Shown here: positions 1 through 9,236 of the stretch, in pieces
How positions within the stretch are numbered: the stretch's first letter is position 1
Layout of the letters: every line of letters starts with the position of its first letter
NCBI GenBank assembly: GCA_003553795.1
Contig: PWFH01000032.1
Coordinates: forward strand, 1-55,022
Reading direction: 5' to 3'
DNA: 55,022 nt
DNA from: Egibacter sp.
GTDB taxonomy: Bacteria; Actinomycetota; Nitriliruptoria; Euzebyales; Egibacteraceae
Notes under the pieces: generated by a model
What the model was told of the DNA's origin: nothing
Database searches by the model: none
Seen by the model: only the letters and a program-made list of their open reading frames with translations
Program-made: the position numbers and the translations under genes

Positions 1-59
1 GTCGTCGGATGCGCCGATAGGCGGAGCGACCTCACTCGAACGAGGAAAGGACGCCCGGG

Positions 60-1085
60 ATGCTTCGGCTGCTCGCACTCATACTCGCGCTGCTCGCCAT
101 CGGCGGCTGCGACTTCGGCGAGGACGGCGCCGACGCCGATCCCGAAACTGCGGAGCAGGGCGACGCCGAGCAGGCCGACGTGGGCGACGGCGTCGCCCCG
201 CTGACCGGCCTGCCCGTCGACGACGCCTCGGTGCTGGAGCGCCCTCCGCTCACGGTCAAGGTCGACAACCTCGCCGCGGCGCGACCGCAGAGCGGCGTCG
301 AGCACGCCGACATCGTCGTCGTCGAGCCTGTCGAGGGCGCCACCCGCCTCATCGCGACGTTCCACTCGCGCGATCCCGGCGAGGTCGGCCCGGTCCGCTC
401 GGGCCGACTGCTCGACGCCGACCTCCTTCCGCCGCTGCAGCCGGTCTACGCGATGTCCGGCGCCCACGGCCCCGTCGAGGAGGAGCTGCGGGCCGCGCTG
501 CCGGTCGTGATCGCCGAGGGCCAGAGCGAGGGTTGGCGACGCAGCGACGAACGCGCCGCGCCACACAACCTCTACGTGGAGGCCGCGGGCCTCTGGGCCG
601 AGAGCGGTGGATTGCCGGCCGCCTCGACGGCCTGGGAGTTCGCCGACGCCCCGGAGGCCGGCACGGCGATCACCTCCGCTCAGATCGCCTACCCGCAGGC
701 CGGCAGCTCGGGCTGGGTGTGGAGCGACGACGCCGCCCGCTGGCTGCGCCTGCAGGACGGCGGGGAGCACACCTCGATCTCAGGTGAGCGACTCGGCGGC
801 GAGACCGTCGTCGTCGTCGAGGTCGCCGTCACCACCAACGAGCGCCTGCCCATCGACCTCGTCGGCGGGGGCTCCGCGACGGTGCTGCGCGACGGACGCG
901 CCTTCGACGCCTCGTGGCAGAAGGCCTCGCGTGACAGCCACCTCGAGGTCCTCACCGCCGAGGGCACGCCGTTCCCCCTCGCCGCCGGTCAGTCGTGGTT
1001 GGAGCTGCTGCCGGCCAGCGGCGAGCTCAGCCTCGAGCCCGCCGCCGTCGAGGGCGAAGGCGAGCCGGAAGGGGCCGACGGATAG
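60..1085 (+). CDS. DUF3048 domain lipoprotein (YerB-like)
   Basis: 341-aa predicted exported lipoprotein. A hydrophobic signal (residues 1-16) ends in a lipobox IGGC with the lipidated Cys at 17. An acidic Asp/Glu-rich linker (about 18-45) follows, then the DUF3048 body: the stretch RPPLTVKVDNLAAARPQSG and the VGPVRSGR motif mark the N-terminal half, and a second domain covers about 205-320. The family is common in Actinomycetota and Firmicutes (YerB); its molecular role is not established, and attachment to the outer face of the membrane is inferred from the lipobox. The ATG lies about 9 nt after a purine-rich GAGGAAAGGA site. The gene is convergent with the downstream methyltransferase gene. 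Confidence 0.88.
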   Translation: MLRLLALILALLAIGGCDFGEDGADADPETAEQGDAEQADVGDGVAPLTGLPVDDASVLERPPLTVKVDNLAAARPQSGVEHADIVVVEPVEGATRLIATFHSRDPGEVGPVRSGRLLDADLLPPLQPVYAMSGAHGPVEEELRAALPVVIAEGQSEGWRRSDERAAPHNLYVEAAGLWAESGGLPAASTAWEFADAPEAGTAITSAQIAYPQAGSSGWVWSDDAARWLRLQDGGEHTSISGERLGGETVVVVEVAVTTNERLPIDLVGGGSATVLRDGRAFDASWQKASRDSHLEVLTAEGTPFPLAAGQSWLELLPASGELSLEPAAVEGEGEPEGADG

Positions 1086-1101
1086 AGCGAACAGGTCGGG
1101 C

Positions 1102-1120
1102 GGACGGCGGCGGACCGTCC
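1102..1120 (+). terminator. Candidate hairpin after the DUF3048 gene
   Basis: GGACGG (1102-1107) and CCGTCC (1115-1120) form a perfect 6-bp stem with a 7-nt loop, 17 nt after the stop codon. There is no U-tract, as is frequent in GC-rich Actinomycetota, so termination activity is inferred from position only. Confidence 0.3.
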
Positions 1121-1160
1121 CCCGCGCCTCGCTCGACGTCCTCGTGGGTACGGCACCGGC

Positions 1161-1234
1161 GGGCGGCTCACCCGACGCCCTGGTGACCTCACTCGGCGGG
1201 CGGCTCACCCGACGCCCTGGTGGCCTCACCCGGC
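1161..1234. repeat. 37-bp tandem duplication
   Basis: Two adjacent copies (1161-1197 and 1198-1234) of a 37-bp unit beginning GGGCGGCTCACCCGACG, with only a few mismatches between them, lie in the convergent intergenic space between the DUF3048 gene and the methyltransferase gene. No open frame of interest covers them. Confidence 0.8.
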
Positions 1235-1295
1235 GGGAGGCCCCATCGCCGTACGCGGCCCCAACCCGCAGGCGGTGCGGGACCGTGATCCCCGC

Positions 1296-2564
1296 CTACG
1301 CCTCGGGGAGCATCCACGCCCGGCCGTGGGGGAGGTTGGCGTCCTTGCCGAGCAGCACCTGCACGACGCCGATGCGGCGGGCCTCGAAAGCCGCCGCCGA
1401 CCCGGCCATGTAGGCCCGCCAGGTCCGGTAGGTGCGCGTGCCGACCGCGGCGACGACCTCGTCCCGGCGCTCCTCGAGCCGGCGCACCCAGGCGCGGAGG
1501 GTGAGCGCGTAGTGGGGGCGGAGCTGCTCGACATCGAGGAGCTCGAGGCCGGCGCGCTCGGCGTCGCGCACGAGCCGCCAGACCGGCACGAGGCCGCCGT
1601 CGGGGAAGACGTGGGCGGAGATGAACGTGCGCTCCGACCCGCGCCGGACCCAGTCGGCGTCACCGGTGACGATGCCGTGGGTCAGCGCGAGCCCGCCGGG
1701 GCGAAGGAGCTCCTCGACCCGTTCGTGGTACGGCCCCAGCTGCTGCGGACCAACGTGCTCGATCATCCCGATCGAGCACACCGCGTCGAAGGTCCCCTCG
1801 ACATCCCGGTAGTCCTGCAACCGCACGTCCGCGACGTCACCGAGCCCGCGGTCGGCGAGACGTCGGCGGCCGATCTCGACCTGCCGCTCGGACAGGGTCA
1901 CCCCCACCCCGGTCGCGCCGAAGTGCTCGGCGGCGTGGGCGAGCAACGATCCGTACCCGCAACCGATGTCGAGCAGCCGACTGCCCGGGCCGAGGCGGAG
2001 CTTGCGGCAGACGAGGTCGAGCTTGCGGCGCTGCGCGACGTCGATGGACTCCTCGGGATCGTCGAAGTAGGCGCAGGAGTAGACGAGCTCGTCGTCGAGG
2101 AACGCGTCGTAGAGCGCCTGGGGATGGTCGTAGTGGAACGCGATCGCCTGCCGGTCGCGCCGCTTGCTCCGCCGGCGGCCGTTGAGCCTCGCGCGATGCT
2201 GCCGGGCGTCGGCCGACGGGCGGCGGTACGCGAGCAGGTGCCGCAGCAGCCGCACGGTGCGCCGGGTGGGCGGCCGGCGCTGCCCGAGACCCTCGAGGGT
2301 GGCCATCGCCTCGACGAGGTCGCCCTCGACGTCGACGTGGCCGGCGACGTAGGCCTCCCCCGCCGAGAGGTCCGACGGGGGCAGGAGCAAGGCCCGGAGG
2401 GCCTCGGGGGACTCGAGGACGATGCGGTAGCCGCCGTCGGGGCCGAGTTCCTGGCCGTCCCACAGACGCACCGGCAGCGAGACCCCGGTGGCCTCGGTGA
2501 GCTCACGGTGCAGGAACTCCGCCCGCTCGGTCGACGCAGCATGCGAGGTGTCGACCGCCGCCAT
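1296..2564 (-). CDS. Cyclopropane-fatty-acyl-phospholipid synthase-like SAM methyltransferase
   Basis: 422 aa. Likely transfers a methylene or methyl group from S-adenosylmethionine to unsaturated acyl chains of membrane phospholipids. The SAM-binding glycine motif LLDIGCGYG is at about 197-205. Family signatures FHYDHP (143-148), YSCAYF (162-167) and MIEHVG are all present. The N-terminal domain (1-130) resembles the small lipid-interacting domain of CFA synthases. The ATG follows GAGGAGGGG by 9 nt. It appears monocistronic, and tandem repeats lie on both sides. Related fatty-acid methyltransferases, such as those making methyl-branched chains, cannot be excluded from sequence alone. Confidence 0.85.
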   Translation of the reverse strand: MAAVDTSHAASTERAEFLHRELTEATGVSLPVRLWDGQELGPDGGYRIVLESPEALRALLLPPSDLSAGEAYVAGHVDVEGDLVEAMATLEGLGQRRPPTRRTVRLLRHLLAYRRPSADARQHRARLNGRRRSKRRDRQAIAFHYDHPQALYDAFLDDELVYSCAYFDDPEESIDVAQRRKLDLVCRKLRLGPGSRLLDIGCGYGSLLAHAAEHFGATGVGVTLSERQVEIGRRRLADRGLGDVADVRLQDYRDVEGTFDAVCSIGMIEHVGPQQLGPYHERVEELLRPGGLALTHGIVTGDADWVRRGSERTFISAHVFPDGGLVPVWRLVRDAERAGLELLDVEQLRPHYALTLRAWVRRLEERRDEVVAAVGTRTYRTWRAYMAGSAAAFEARRIGVVQVLLGKDANLPHGRAWMLPEA

Positions 2565-2668
2565 GGTGGACCCCTCCTCACGGCAACACGGGTTCAGCGC
2601 CTTCTGCGCCCCTTACCCGGGCGTTGAGGCGGGGAAACGGGTGCGGTCGCAGGGAAGGACCGGCGGGA

Positions 2669-2747
2669 GCGACCGGGGTTGGGCGACCGGGGTACGCGAC
2701 CGGGCTGCGCGATCGGGGTACGCGACGGGGGTGGGCGACCGGGGTAG
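2669..2747. repeat. Six-copy 13-bp tandem repeat array
   Basis: Copies start at 2669, 2683, 2696, 2709, 2722 and 2735 (spacing 14, then 13 x 4). The consensus is GCGACCGGGGTAB. The array lies between the hrpA stop (2759) and the cfa-like gene start (2564). A 13-nt period would shift the reading frame, so it is not protein repeats. Each copy carries one or two substitutions, so it is not a recent perfect expansion. Confidence 0.85.
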
Positions 2748-2758
2748 CCCACGCGCGG

Positions 2759-5700
2759 TCAGCGCCGCGACGCCTCCTCGATCGCGCGCAGGACGCGTTG
2801 CTCGGAGACGCGCTGGCGTGTGCCGAGCTGTTGGGCGAAGAGGCTGACGCGGAGCTCCTCGAGCATCCAGCGGATCGGCACCGCACGCGGTCCCACCCGG
2901 CGCACGAGGTCGGTGTAGGCCCGCTCGACCGCGGTCACCCGCGCGGTGAGCTCCAGGTCGCGCCCGGGGGCGCGCGGGAGCTTGTCGAGGCGCACGGCGA
3001 TCGCCTCGAGGTAGCGCGGCAGGTCGCCGAGGCGCTCCCGGCCGGTGCGGGCGATGAAGCCGGGGCCGACGAGACGAGCGAGGTGCGCCCGGGCGTCGGC
3101 GACGCTGTCGGCGAGATCCCCGCCGTCGAGCCTGGCGAGCCACGGCTCGACGGTGGCGGCGGCGTCGAGCACGCGCCGCACGTCGCCGAGGATCGCGAGC
3201 ACCGCGTCGGTGAGGCCGGAGGCGACGGTCTCGCGCAGGGCAGCGAAGCCGTCGGCGTCGCGCGCCGGCCCGCCAGCGGAGGCCATGAGCGCATCGACCG
3301 CGCAGGCCGCGGCGTCCTCGAGCAGCGCGCCGACGCTGCCGTGGGGATTGCGCGACAGCGCGAGCTTGTCCTCCCGTGAGAGCGACCCCTGCAGCACCCG
3401 GGTCGGCAGCGGCGCGGACAGCCGCAGCAGCCGGCGGGTGCCGCGCCACATCGCCTGGCGCTGCTCCTGCGGGGTCGACAGCACCTGGACACCGACGCTC
3501 TCGCCCTCGTCGACGAGCGCGGGGTAGCCGCGCAGGACCCCGCCCTCGCCGGCGAGCTCGACGACCGGCGGCAGCGTGCCGAAGGTCCACGAGGTCGCCC
3601 CGGTGGTCTCGAGACCCTCGGCGAGGCCGGCGACGACCGAGCGGGCCTCGCCGGCGAGCTCGGCCTGCAGGGCGGGCAGGTCCTCGCCCTCGGCGAGGAT
3701 GGTCCCGTCATGGACGACGCGGATGCGCATCCGCAGGTGCGCCGGCAGGGAGGCCACGTCGAAGGCCTCGGGGTCGACGTCGACGCCCTCGCGTCGCAGC
3801 TCGCGGACGAGGGCGTCGACGAGCGGCTCGGGCGTCGGCGTGAGGCGGGCGAGCACGCGCTCGACGGTCTCGGGGATCGGCACGAGCTCGCGGCGCACCG
3901 CCTTGGGCAGCCCACGGACGAGGGCCGTGACGAGCTCGGCGCGCAGCCCCGGGACCTGCCGGTCGAAGGCCCAGGAGGGCAGGCGCGACAGGGCGGCGAG
4001 CGGGACCTCGACGGTGACGCCGTCGTCGGGCTCGCCTGGGGCGAAGCGGTAGGACAGGCCGAAGGTGAGGTCGTCGTGGCGCCAGGTGTCAGGGAAGGAG
4101 CCCTCGGCGAGCGCGGGCGCCTCGGCGTTGAGGAGGTCCTCGGCGGTGAAGGCGAGGAGGTCGGGCTGCTCGGCGCGGGCGGCCTTCCACCACGAGGCGA
4201 AGTGCGCCGCGGAGACGACGTGGTCGGGCACACGGGCGTCGTAGAGGGCGAGCAGCTGCTCGGGGTCGGCGACGAGGTCGCGCCGGCGTGCGCGGTCCTC
4301 GAGGTCGGCGAGCTCGTCGAGCAGGCGACGGTTGGCGGTGACGACCGGGTGGTCGACGTCGCCTTCGACGAGGCCGTGGCGCAGGAGGAGCTCACGGGCA
4401 CCGGCACGGTCGACGCGGTGGTAGGGCACGGTGCGGTCGGCGACGAGCGTGACGCCGTAGAGGGTGACCTTCTCCTCGACGACGGCCACGCCGCGGCGGG
4501 CGTCCCAGCGCGGCTCGCCGTAGTGGCGGTCGACGAGGTGCCCGGCGAGCTCCTCGGCCCAGGCGGGGTCGATCGCCGCGACGGTGCGCGCGAAGAGCCG
4601 CGAGGTCTCGACGAGCTCGGCGGCCATGACCCACGGTGGGCGGCCCTCCACGGCGGTGCCGGGCCAGAGCACGAAGCGTGTGCCCCGTGCGCCCTCGTAG
4701 TCGCGACCGTCGGTGGGCTGCACGCCGATCTGGGAGAGCAGGCCGGCGAGGACCGCGCGGTGGATCTGCGCGGGCTCGGCGGGGGCCGGCGAGCGCGACA
4801 GCCCGACCTCCTTTGCGGCCTCGCGCAGCTGACCGTGGAGGTCCTGCCACTCGCGCACGCGGAGGTGGTGGAGGAACTCGGCCTTGCAGCGGCGGCGGAA
4901 CGCGCCCGAGGACTGGGAGCGCCGCTGCTCGGTGAGGTAGCGCCACAGGGCGAGAAGGGTGAGGAAGTCCGACGAGGGGTCGGCGAAGCGCTCGTGGGAG
5001 GCGTCGGCGGCGTGCTCCTGCTCGGGTGGCCGCAGCCGCGGGTCCTGTGAGGACAGCGCCGCGGCGATGACGAGGACCTCCGACAGCGCGCCCTCGGCGT
5101 CGGCGGCGACGATCATGCGCCCGAGGCGAGGGTCGACGGGCAGCCGCGCGAGGATCCGGCCGATGTCGGTGAGCTGCTGGCTGCCGTCGACGGCGGGACG
5201 GTCGATCGCGCCGAGCTCGTGGAGCAGCCCGACGGCGGCGCGGACGCTGCGGCGGTCGGGCGGGTCGAGGAACGGGAAGGCGGCGACGTCGCCGAGGCCG
5301 AGGTCGGTCATCTGCAGGATCACCGAGGCGAGGTTGGTCCGCAGGATCTCCGGCTCGGTGTAGGCGGGGCGGGCGTCGTGGTCGTCCTCGTCGTAGAGGC
5401 GGATGCAGATCCCGTCGGCGAGGCGGCCGCAGCGCCCGGCGCGCTGGCGCGCCGAGGCCTGCGAGACCTTCTCGATCGGCAGGCGCTGGACCTTCGTGCG
5501 TTGGCTGTAGCGGGAGATCCGCGCGGTGCCGACGTCGACGACGTAGCGGATGCCGGGCACGGTCAGGCTCGTCTCGGCGACGTTCGTCGCGAGCACGACC
5601 CGCCGGCCGCGGTGGGGCTCGAAGACGCGCTGCTGCTGGGCGGGCGAGAGCCGGGCGTACAGCGGCAGGACCTCGACGCCGGGCTCGGCGCGGCGTAGGG

Positions 5701-6604
5701 CGTCGGCGGCCTCGCGGATGTCGCGCTCGCCGGGCAGGAAGACGAGGGCGTCGCCGGGGCCCTCGGCGGCGAGCTCGGCGACGGCGTCGACGATCGCCTC
5801 GGCCTGGTCGCGGTCGTCGTCCTCGAACGGGCGGTAGCGCACCTCGACGGGGTAGGTGCGCCCGGAGACCTCGACGACGGGGGCGTCGAAGTGCTCGGCG
5901 AAGCGGGCGGTGTCGATCGTCGCCGAGGTGATGATGACCTTGAGGTCGGGACGGCGCGGCAACAGCTGGGTCAGGTAGCCGAGGAGGAAGTCGATGTTGA
6001 GGCTGCGCTCGTGGGCCTCGTCGATGATGATCGTGTCGTAGGCGCGCAGCGCGGGGTCGTGGCGGGTCTCGGCGAGCAGGACCCCGTCGGTCATGAGCTT
6101 GACGAGGGTGTCCTCGCTCGTCGTGTCCGTGAAGCGGACCTGGTAGCCGACCGCGCCGCCGAGCGCGACCTCGAGCTCGGCGGCGATGCGCGTGGCGACG
6201 CTGCGCGCGGCGAGGCGACGGGGCTGGGTGTGGCCGATCGTCCCGCGCACCCCGCGGCCGAGCTCGAGGCAGAGCTTCGGCAGCTGCGTGGTCTTGCCCG
6301 AGCCGGTCTCCCCGGCGACGACGACGACCTGGTGGGCCGACAGCGCCTCGGCGAGCTCGTCGCGCGCGGCGCTGATCGGCAGCTCCGGGGGGTAGCGCAC
6401 CGTCGGCACCGCGGCCTCCCGGCGGGCGCGGCGGCGCTCGGCGGAGGCGACCTCCTCGGCGAGCGCGGCCAGCGCGGCGTCGCGGCGCTCGCCGTCGCGG
6501 CGGCGGGCGCGGTCGAGGCGGCGGCGCAGGCGCCGTTCGTCGCGCAGCATGAGCCCACCGAGGCGGCGGCGCAGGTCCGCGGGGGCGGGAGCGGTCGTCA
6601 TCAC
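2759..6604 (-). CDS. hrpA: ATP-dependent RNA helicase HrpA (DEAH box)
   Basis: 1281 aa, close to the roughly 1300 aa of full-length HrpA. Cytoplasmic RNA helicase; in E. coli HrpA is linked to rescue of stalled ribosomes and mRNA processing. Walker A GETGSGKT is at 98-105, the DEAH box at 195-198 and SAT follows. Helicase_C, HA2 and OB-fold regions continue, with the long HrpA-specific C-terminal extension. Translation can begin at GTG 6604 or ATG 6601. A TACCCT box ends 6 nt before the GTG, which suggests a leaderless transcript. The array of 13-bp repeats sits just after its stop codon. Confidence 0.93.
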   Translation of the reverse strand: MMTTAPAPADLRRRLGGLMLRDERRLRRRLDRARRRDGERRDAALAALAEEVASAERRRARREAAVPTVRYPPELPISAARDELAEALSAHQVVVVAGETGSGKTTQLPKLCLELGRGVRGTIGHTQPRRLAARSVATRIAAELEVALGGAVGYQVRFTDTTSEDTLVKLMTDGVLLAETRHDPALRAYDTIIIDEAHERSLNIDFLLGYLTQLLPRRPDLKVIITSATIDTARFAEHFDAPVVEVSGRTYPVEVRYRPFEDDDRDQAEAIVDAVAELAAEGPGDALVFLPGERDIREAADALRRAEPGVEVLPLYARLSPAQQQRVFEPHRGRRVVLATNVAETSLTVPGIRYVVDVGTARISRYSQRTKVQRLPIEKVSQASARQRAGRCGRLADGICIRLYDEDDHDARPAYTEPEILRTNLASVILQMTDLGLGDVAAFPFLDPPDRRSVRAAVGLLHELGAIDRPAVDGSQQLTDIGRILARLPVDPRLGRMIVAADAEGALSEVLVIAAALSSQDPRLRPPEQEHAADASHERFADPSSDFLTLLALWRYLTEQRRSQSSGAFRRRCKAEFLHHLRVREWQDLHGQLREAAKEVGLSRSPAPAEPAQIHRAVLAGLLSQIGVQPTDGRDYEGARGTRFVLWPGTAVEGRPPWVMAAELVETSRLFARTVAAIDPAWAEELAGHLVDRHYGEPRWDARRGVAVVEEKVTLYGVTLVADRTVPYHRVDRAGARELLLRHGLVEGDVDHPVVTANRRLLDELADLEDRARRRDLVADPEQLLALYDARVPDHVVSAAHFASWWKAARAEQPDLLAFTAEDLLNAEAPALAEGSFPDTWRHDDLTFGLSYRFAPGEPDDGVTVEVPLAALSRLPSWAFDRQVPGLRAELVTALVRGLPKAVRRELVPIPETVERVLARLTPTPEPLVDALVRELRREGVDVDPEAFDVASLPAHLRMRIRVVHDGTILAEGEDLPALQAELAGEARSVVAGLAEGLETTGATSWTFGTLPPVVELAGEGGVLRGYPALVDEGESVGVQVLSTPQEQRQAMWRGTRRLLRLSAPLPTRVLQGSLSREDKLALSRNPHGSVGALLEDAAACAVDALMASAGGPARDADGFAALRETVASGLTDAVLAILGDVRRVLDAAATVEPWLARLDGGDLADSVADARAHLARLVGPGFIARTGRERLGDLPRYLEAIAVRLDKLPRAPGRDLELTARVTAVERAYTDLVRRVGPRAVPIRWMLEELRVSLFAQQLGTRQRVSEQRVLRAIEEASRR

Positions 6605-6610
6605 CGCGCC

Positions 6611-6616
6611 AGGGTA
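6611..6616 (-). promoter_or_regulatory. -10 box TACCCT of hrpA (possible leaderless start)
   Basis: On the minus strand TACCCT is followed by only 6 nt before GTG 6604 and 9 nt before ATG 6601, the spacing expected if transcription starts at the initiation codon. No Shine-Dalgarno sequence precedes the start. The -35 region is not recognisable. Confidence 0.45.
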
Positions 6617-6646
6617 GGTCGCCGGGCAGCGCCGCCCCCGGCGGCG

Positions 6647-7042
6647 TCAGCGCTCGCGGCGACCCCGGGCACGGTCGAGGCCGCGGGCGCGCTCGAGCTG
6701 GCGGCGCTCGCGCTTCGTCGGCCGGCCGGCGCCGCGGTCGCGGTCGCCACCGGCGGCGGGCTCGGGCGGGGGTGGCGGCGGGCTGCGGTCGATGACGCAC
6801 TCCGCGGCGGCCGGCGCGCCAACGCGCTTGTCGATGACGCGGGCGACCTCGAGGACGCGCTCGCGGCCGCCGGCGCGGGCGCTGACGGTGTCACCGACGC
6901 GCACGGTGGCGGCCGGCTTGACCCGGCCGTCGTTGACGCGGACGTGCCCGGCGCGGCAGGCCTCGTTGGCGGCCTGCCGGGTCTTGTAGACCCGGACCGC
7001 CCAGAGCCAGCGGTCGACGCGGGTGGAGTCCATGGCCTCCAT
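6647..7042 (-). CDS. S4-domain RNA-binding protein, Hsp15 (HslR) family
   Basis: 131 aa from ATG 7042 (ATG 7033 is an alternative giving 128 aa). The S4 domain is at the N-terminus, with VDRWLWAVRVYKTR followed by ACRAGHVRVNDGRVKP, which matches Hsp15. The C-terminal tail is basic and Arg-rich, as in HslR, which binds 50S subunits carrying stalled nascent chains. The ribosome-quality-control role is by family analogy. It is downstream of the GST-like gene (22 nt gap) and just downstream of it hrpA starts on the same strand, so the region may be co-transcribed. No convincing ribosome binding site distinguishes the two starts. Confidence 0.8.
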   Translation of the reverse strand: MEAMDSTRVDRWLWAVRVYKTRQAANEACRAGHVRVNDGRVKPAATVRVGDTVSARAGGRERVLEVARVIDKRVGAPAAAECVIDRSPPPPPPEPAAGGDRDRGAGRPTKRERRQLERARGLDRARGRRER

Positions 7043-7064
7043 CGTCGCACGCGCGCGGTGGGGC

Positions 7065-8033
7065 TCAGCCGCGCGGTGGCGGCGGGGTGCCCTGCCCGAA
7101 CGGGCTGCCACCGAGGGCGGCGCGGTCGTGCGGCTGCCGCCAGCGGGCGGGGTCGGGGCCGGCGGGCACGATCCCCGAGGGGTTGAGCTGGGTGTGGACC
7201 TCGTAGTAGTGGCGCTTGATGTGGTCGAAGTCGACGGTCTCACCGACGCCGGGGGTCTGGTAGAGGTCGCGCGCGTAGGCCCACAGCACGGGGTTCTCCG
7301 CGAGCTTCTCGCGGTTGCACTTGAAGTGGCCGTGGTAGACGGCGTCGAAGCGCACGAGCGTGGTGAACAGCCGGATGTCGGCCTCGGTGAGGTGGTCACC
7401 GACGAGGTAGCGCTGCCCGGCGAGGCGCTCGGTGAGCCAGTCGAGGCGGGCGAAGAGCGCCGCGAAGACCCGCTCGTACGTCGCCTGCCGCTGCGCGAAG
7501 CCCGCGCGGTAGACGGCGTTGTTGACGTCGCGGTAGACGAGGGCGGCCACCTCGTCGATCTCCTCGCGCCAGGCCTCCGGGTAGAGGTCGGGGGCACCCT
7601 CGCGGTGGTGGGCGGACCACTGCGTGGCGAAGTCGAGGGTGATCTGGTCGTAGTCGTTGGTGACGACACGACCGGACGGCACGTCGACGATCGCCGGGAC
7701 GCTGATGCCACCGTCGTAGTCGGGGTCGGCGGCGTGGTAGGCCTCCGCGAGGTAGGCGATGTCGAGGACCGGGTCGCGCCCGCCGGGGTCGAGGGTGAAG
7801 CGCCAGCTGCGCTGGTCCTGGAGCGGGTCGGCGACGGCGACGGAGATCGCGTCCTCGAGGCCGAGCAGGCGCCGGGAGATGAGCGCGCGGTGGGCCCACG
7901 GGCAGGCGAGGCTCACGACGAGGCGGTAGCGGCCCGCCTCGACCGGCCACTCGCCCGCCTCGGTGATGCGGTGGTCGAAGCGCGCCGGGGCGCGGACGAA
8001 GTCGCCGTCCTCGTCGACGGAGATGCGCTGCAT
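7065..8033 (-). CDS. Glutathionyl-hydroquinone reductase-like (YqjG/ECM4, omega-class GST fold)
   Basis: 322 aa. The thioredoxin-like N-terminal half contains the catalytic motif CPWA at 44-47 (Cys44), and the helical GST C-terminal domain includes YLVGDHLTEADIRLF. The length and the NPSGIVPAGP tail fit the YqjG/ECM4 family, which reduces S-thiol conjugates of hydroquinones. Actinomycetota generally use mycothiol, so the physiological thiol here is uncertain. ATG 8033 follows GAGGAGC closely. The gene starts 9 nt after the stop of the MFS gene upstream on the same strand, so the two are probably one operon. Confidence 0.87.
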   Translation of the reverse strand: MQRISVDEDGDFVRAPARFDHRITEAGEWPVEAGRYRLVVSLACPWAHRALISRRLLGLEDAISVAVADPLQDQRSWRFTLDPGGRDPVLDIAYLAEAYHAADPDYDGGISVPAIVDVPSGRVVTNDYDQITLDFATQWSAHHREGAPDLYPEAWREEIDEVAALVYRDVNNAVYRAGFAQRQATYERVFAALFARLDWLTERLAGQRYLVGDHLTEADIRLFTTLVRFDAVYHGHFKCNREKLAENPVLWAYARDLYQTPGVGETVDFDHIKRHYYEVHTQLNPSGIVPAGPDPARWRQPHDRAALGGSPFGQGTPPPPRG

Positions 8034-8042
8034 CGCGGCTCC

Positions 8043-9236
8043 TCAGGCAGTGGGGGTGGGTGCCGGTACGGCGCGGGCGGCGGCGACGCGCCGGCCGAGG
8101 CCGAGGGTGAGCACGCAGGCGACGGTCGCCGCAGCCGCGAGGCTCCACGGGATGACGCCGACCCCGCCGAGGTCGACGAGCGCGCCGATGCCGGGGGGCA
8201 GCAGCGCCGAGCCGACCGACCCGGCGGCGAAGAGCATGGCCACGGCGGCCGGTGGCTGACCGAAAGTGCGGGTGAACCAGCTGAGCAGGGCCGGGAAGAC
8301 GAGCGCGAGCGCCGCGCCGGAGAGGAGGTAGCCGGCGACGGCGAGGCCGGGGACGGCGCTGAGCCCGAGGGTGAGCGCCCCGGCGGCGAAGAGCGTCGGC
8401 ACGAGGCGCTGCTCGGCGACGCGGTGCGCCAGCGGCGCGCCGGCGGCCCGTCCGATGGTGAAGACGATCCAGAAGCCCGCCGTCCAGCTCGCGGCGGCCT
8501 CGGGGCTGCGCCCGAGCCCGACGAGATGGGTGGCGAGCCACCCGGCGATGCCGGCCTCGGTGCCGACGTAGAGGCCGAGGGCGGCCATGAAGCCGATCAT
8601 GAGGGGCAGGCGGCCGCGCGAGGCGAGCGGCGAGGGTGGCGGCACCGTTGGGGCCTTGGTGCGGGCACCGACGACGGCGAGTCCCGCCCCGGACGCGAGG
8701 GCGAGGAGCCCGAAGGTCGAGAAGGCGACGTTGAACGAGGCGGGCCCGACGGCGCCGACGAGCGCGGGACCGGCGACGGCGCCGACACCGAAGGCCGCCG
8801 ACATCGTCGCGAGCACGGTGACGCGATGGCGGTCGTAGGCGCGGGCCGCCCAGAGGTTGAGGCCGACGACGGTCCCACCGAAGCCGGCGCCGGTCAGCGC
8901 CGCGCCGAGCAGGGTCAGTGGCCACGAGGGCGCGAGCGCGACGGCGAGGAGCCCGAGGCCCAGGGTGATCGCGCCGGCGCCGCTCACCGTGCCCGGATGC
9001 GGTCGGCTGCCCGCGAGCGCCCAGGCGAGGATGCCGAGGAGCGTGGCGGCCGAGTGCGCGCCGATGACGAGCCCGACCTCGCCGGAGGACAGCGCGTAGC
9101 GGGCGGCGAGCTCCGGCAGGCTCGGGCCGTAGAGGGCGACGGCGGCGCCGGCGGGCACGAAGGCGAGGTGGCTGCCGAGGAGGGCGCCGAGGCCCATGCC
9201 GGGCGCGGCGCGCGGCGAGGTGGGCTCCGTCATCAT
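8043..9236 (-). CDS. MFS transporter
   Basis: 397-aa polytopic membrane protein with about 12 predicted hydrophobic segments and short charged loops such as YDRHRV between the two halves. No substrate-specific motif was recognised, so the cargo is unknown. Two adjacent ATGs (9236 and 9233) are possible; GGGAG lies 4 nt before the second. Coupled by position to the hydroquinone-reductase-like gene downstream, which might hint at export of an electrophile or an aromatic, but that is speculation. Confidence 0.8.
   Translation of the reverse strand: MMTEPTSPRAAPGMGLGALLGSHLAFVPAGAAVALYGPSLPELAARYALSSGEVGLVIGAHSAATLLGILAWALAGSRPHPGTVSGAGAITLGLGLLAVALAPSWPLTLLGAALTGAGFGGTVVGLNLWAARAYDRHRVTVLATMSAAFGVGAVAGPALVGAVGPASFNVAFSTFGLLALASGAGLAVVGARTKAPTVPPPSPLASRGRLPLMIGFMAALGLYVGTEAGIAGWLATHLVGLGRSPEAAASWTAGFWIVFTIGRAAGAPLAHRVAEQRLVPTLFAAGALTLGLSAVPGLAVAGYLLSGAALALVFPALLSWFTRTFGQPPAAVAMLFAAGSVGSALLPPGIGALVDLGGVGVIPWSLAAAATVACVLTLGLGRRVAAARAVPAPTPTA

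Noticed and set aside
2669-2747. Possible CRISPR array
   Set aside because: The 13-bp units are directly adjacent with no spacers, and no cas gene is present.
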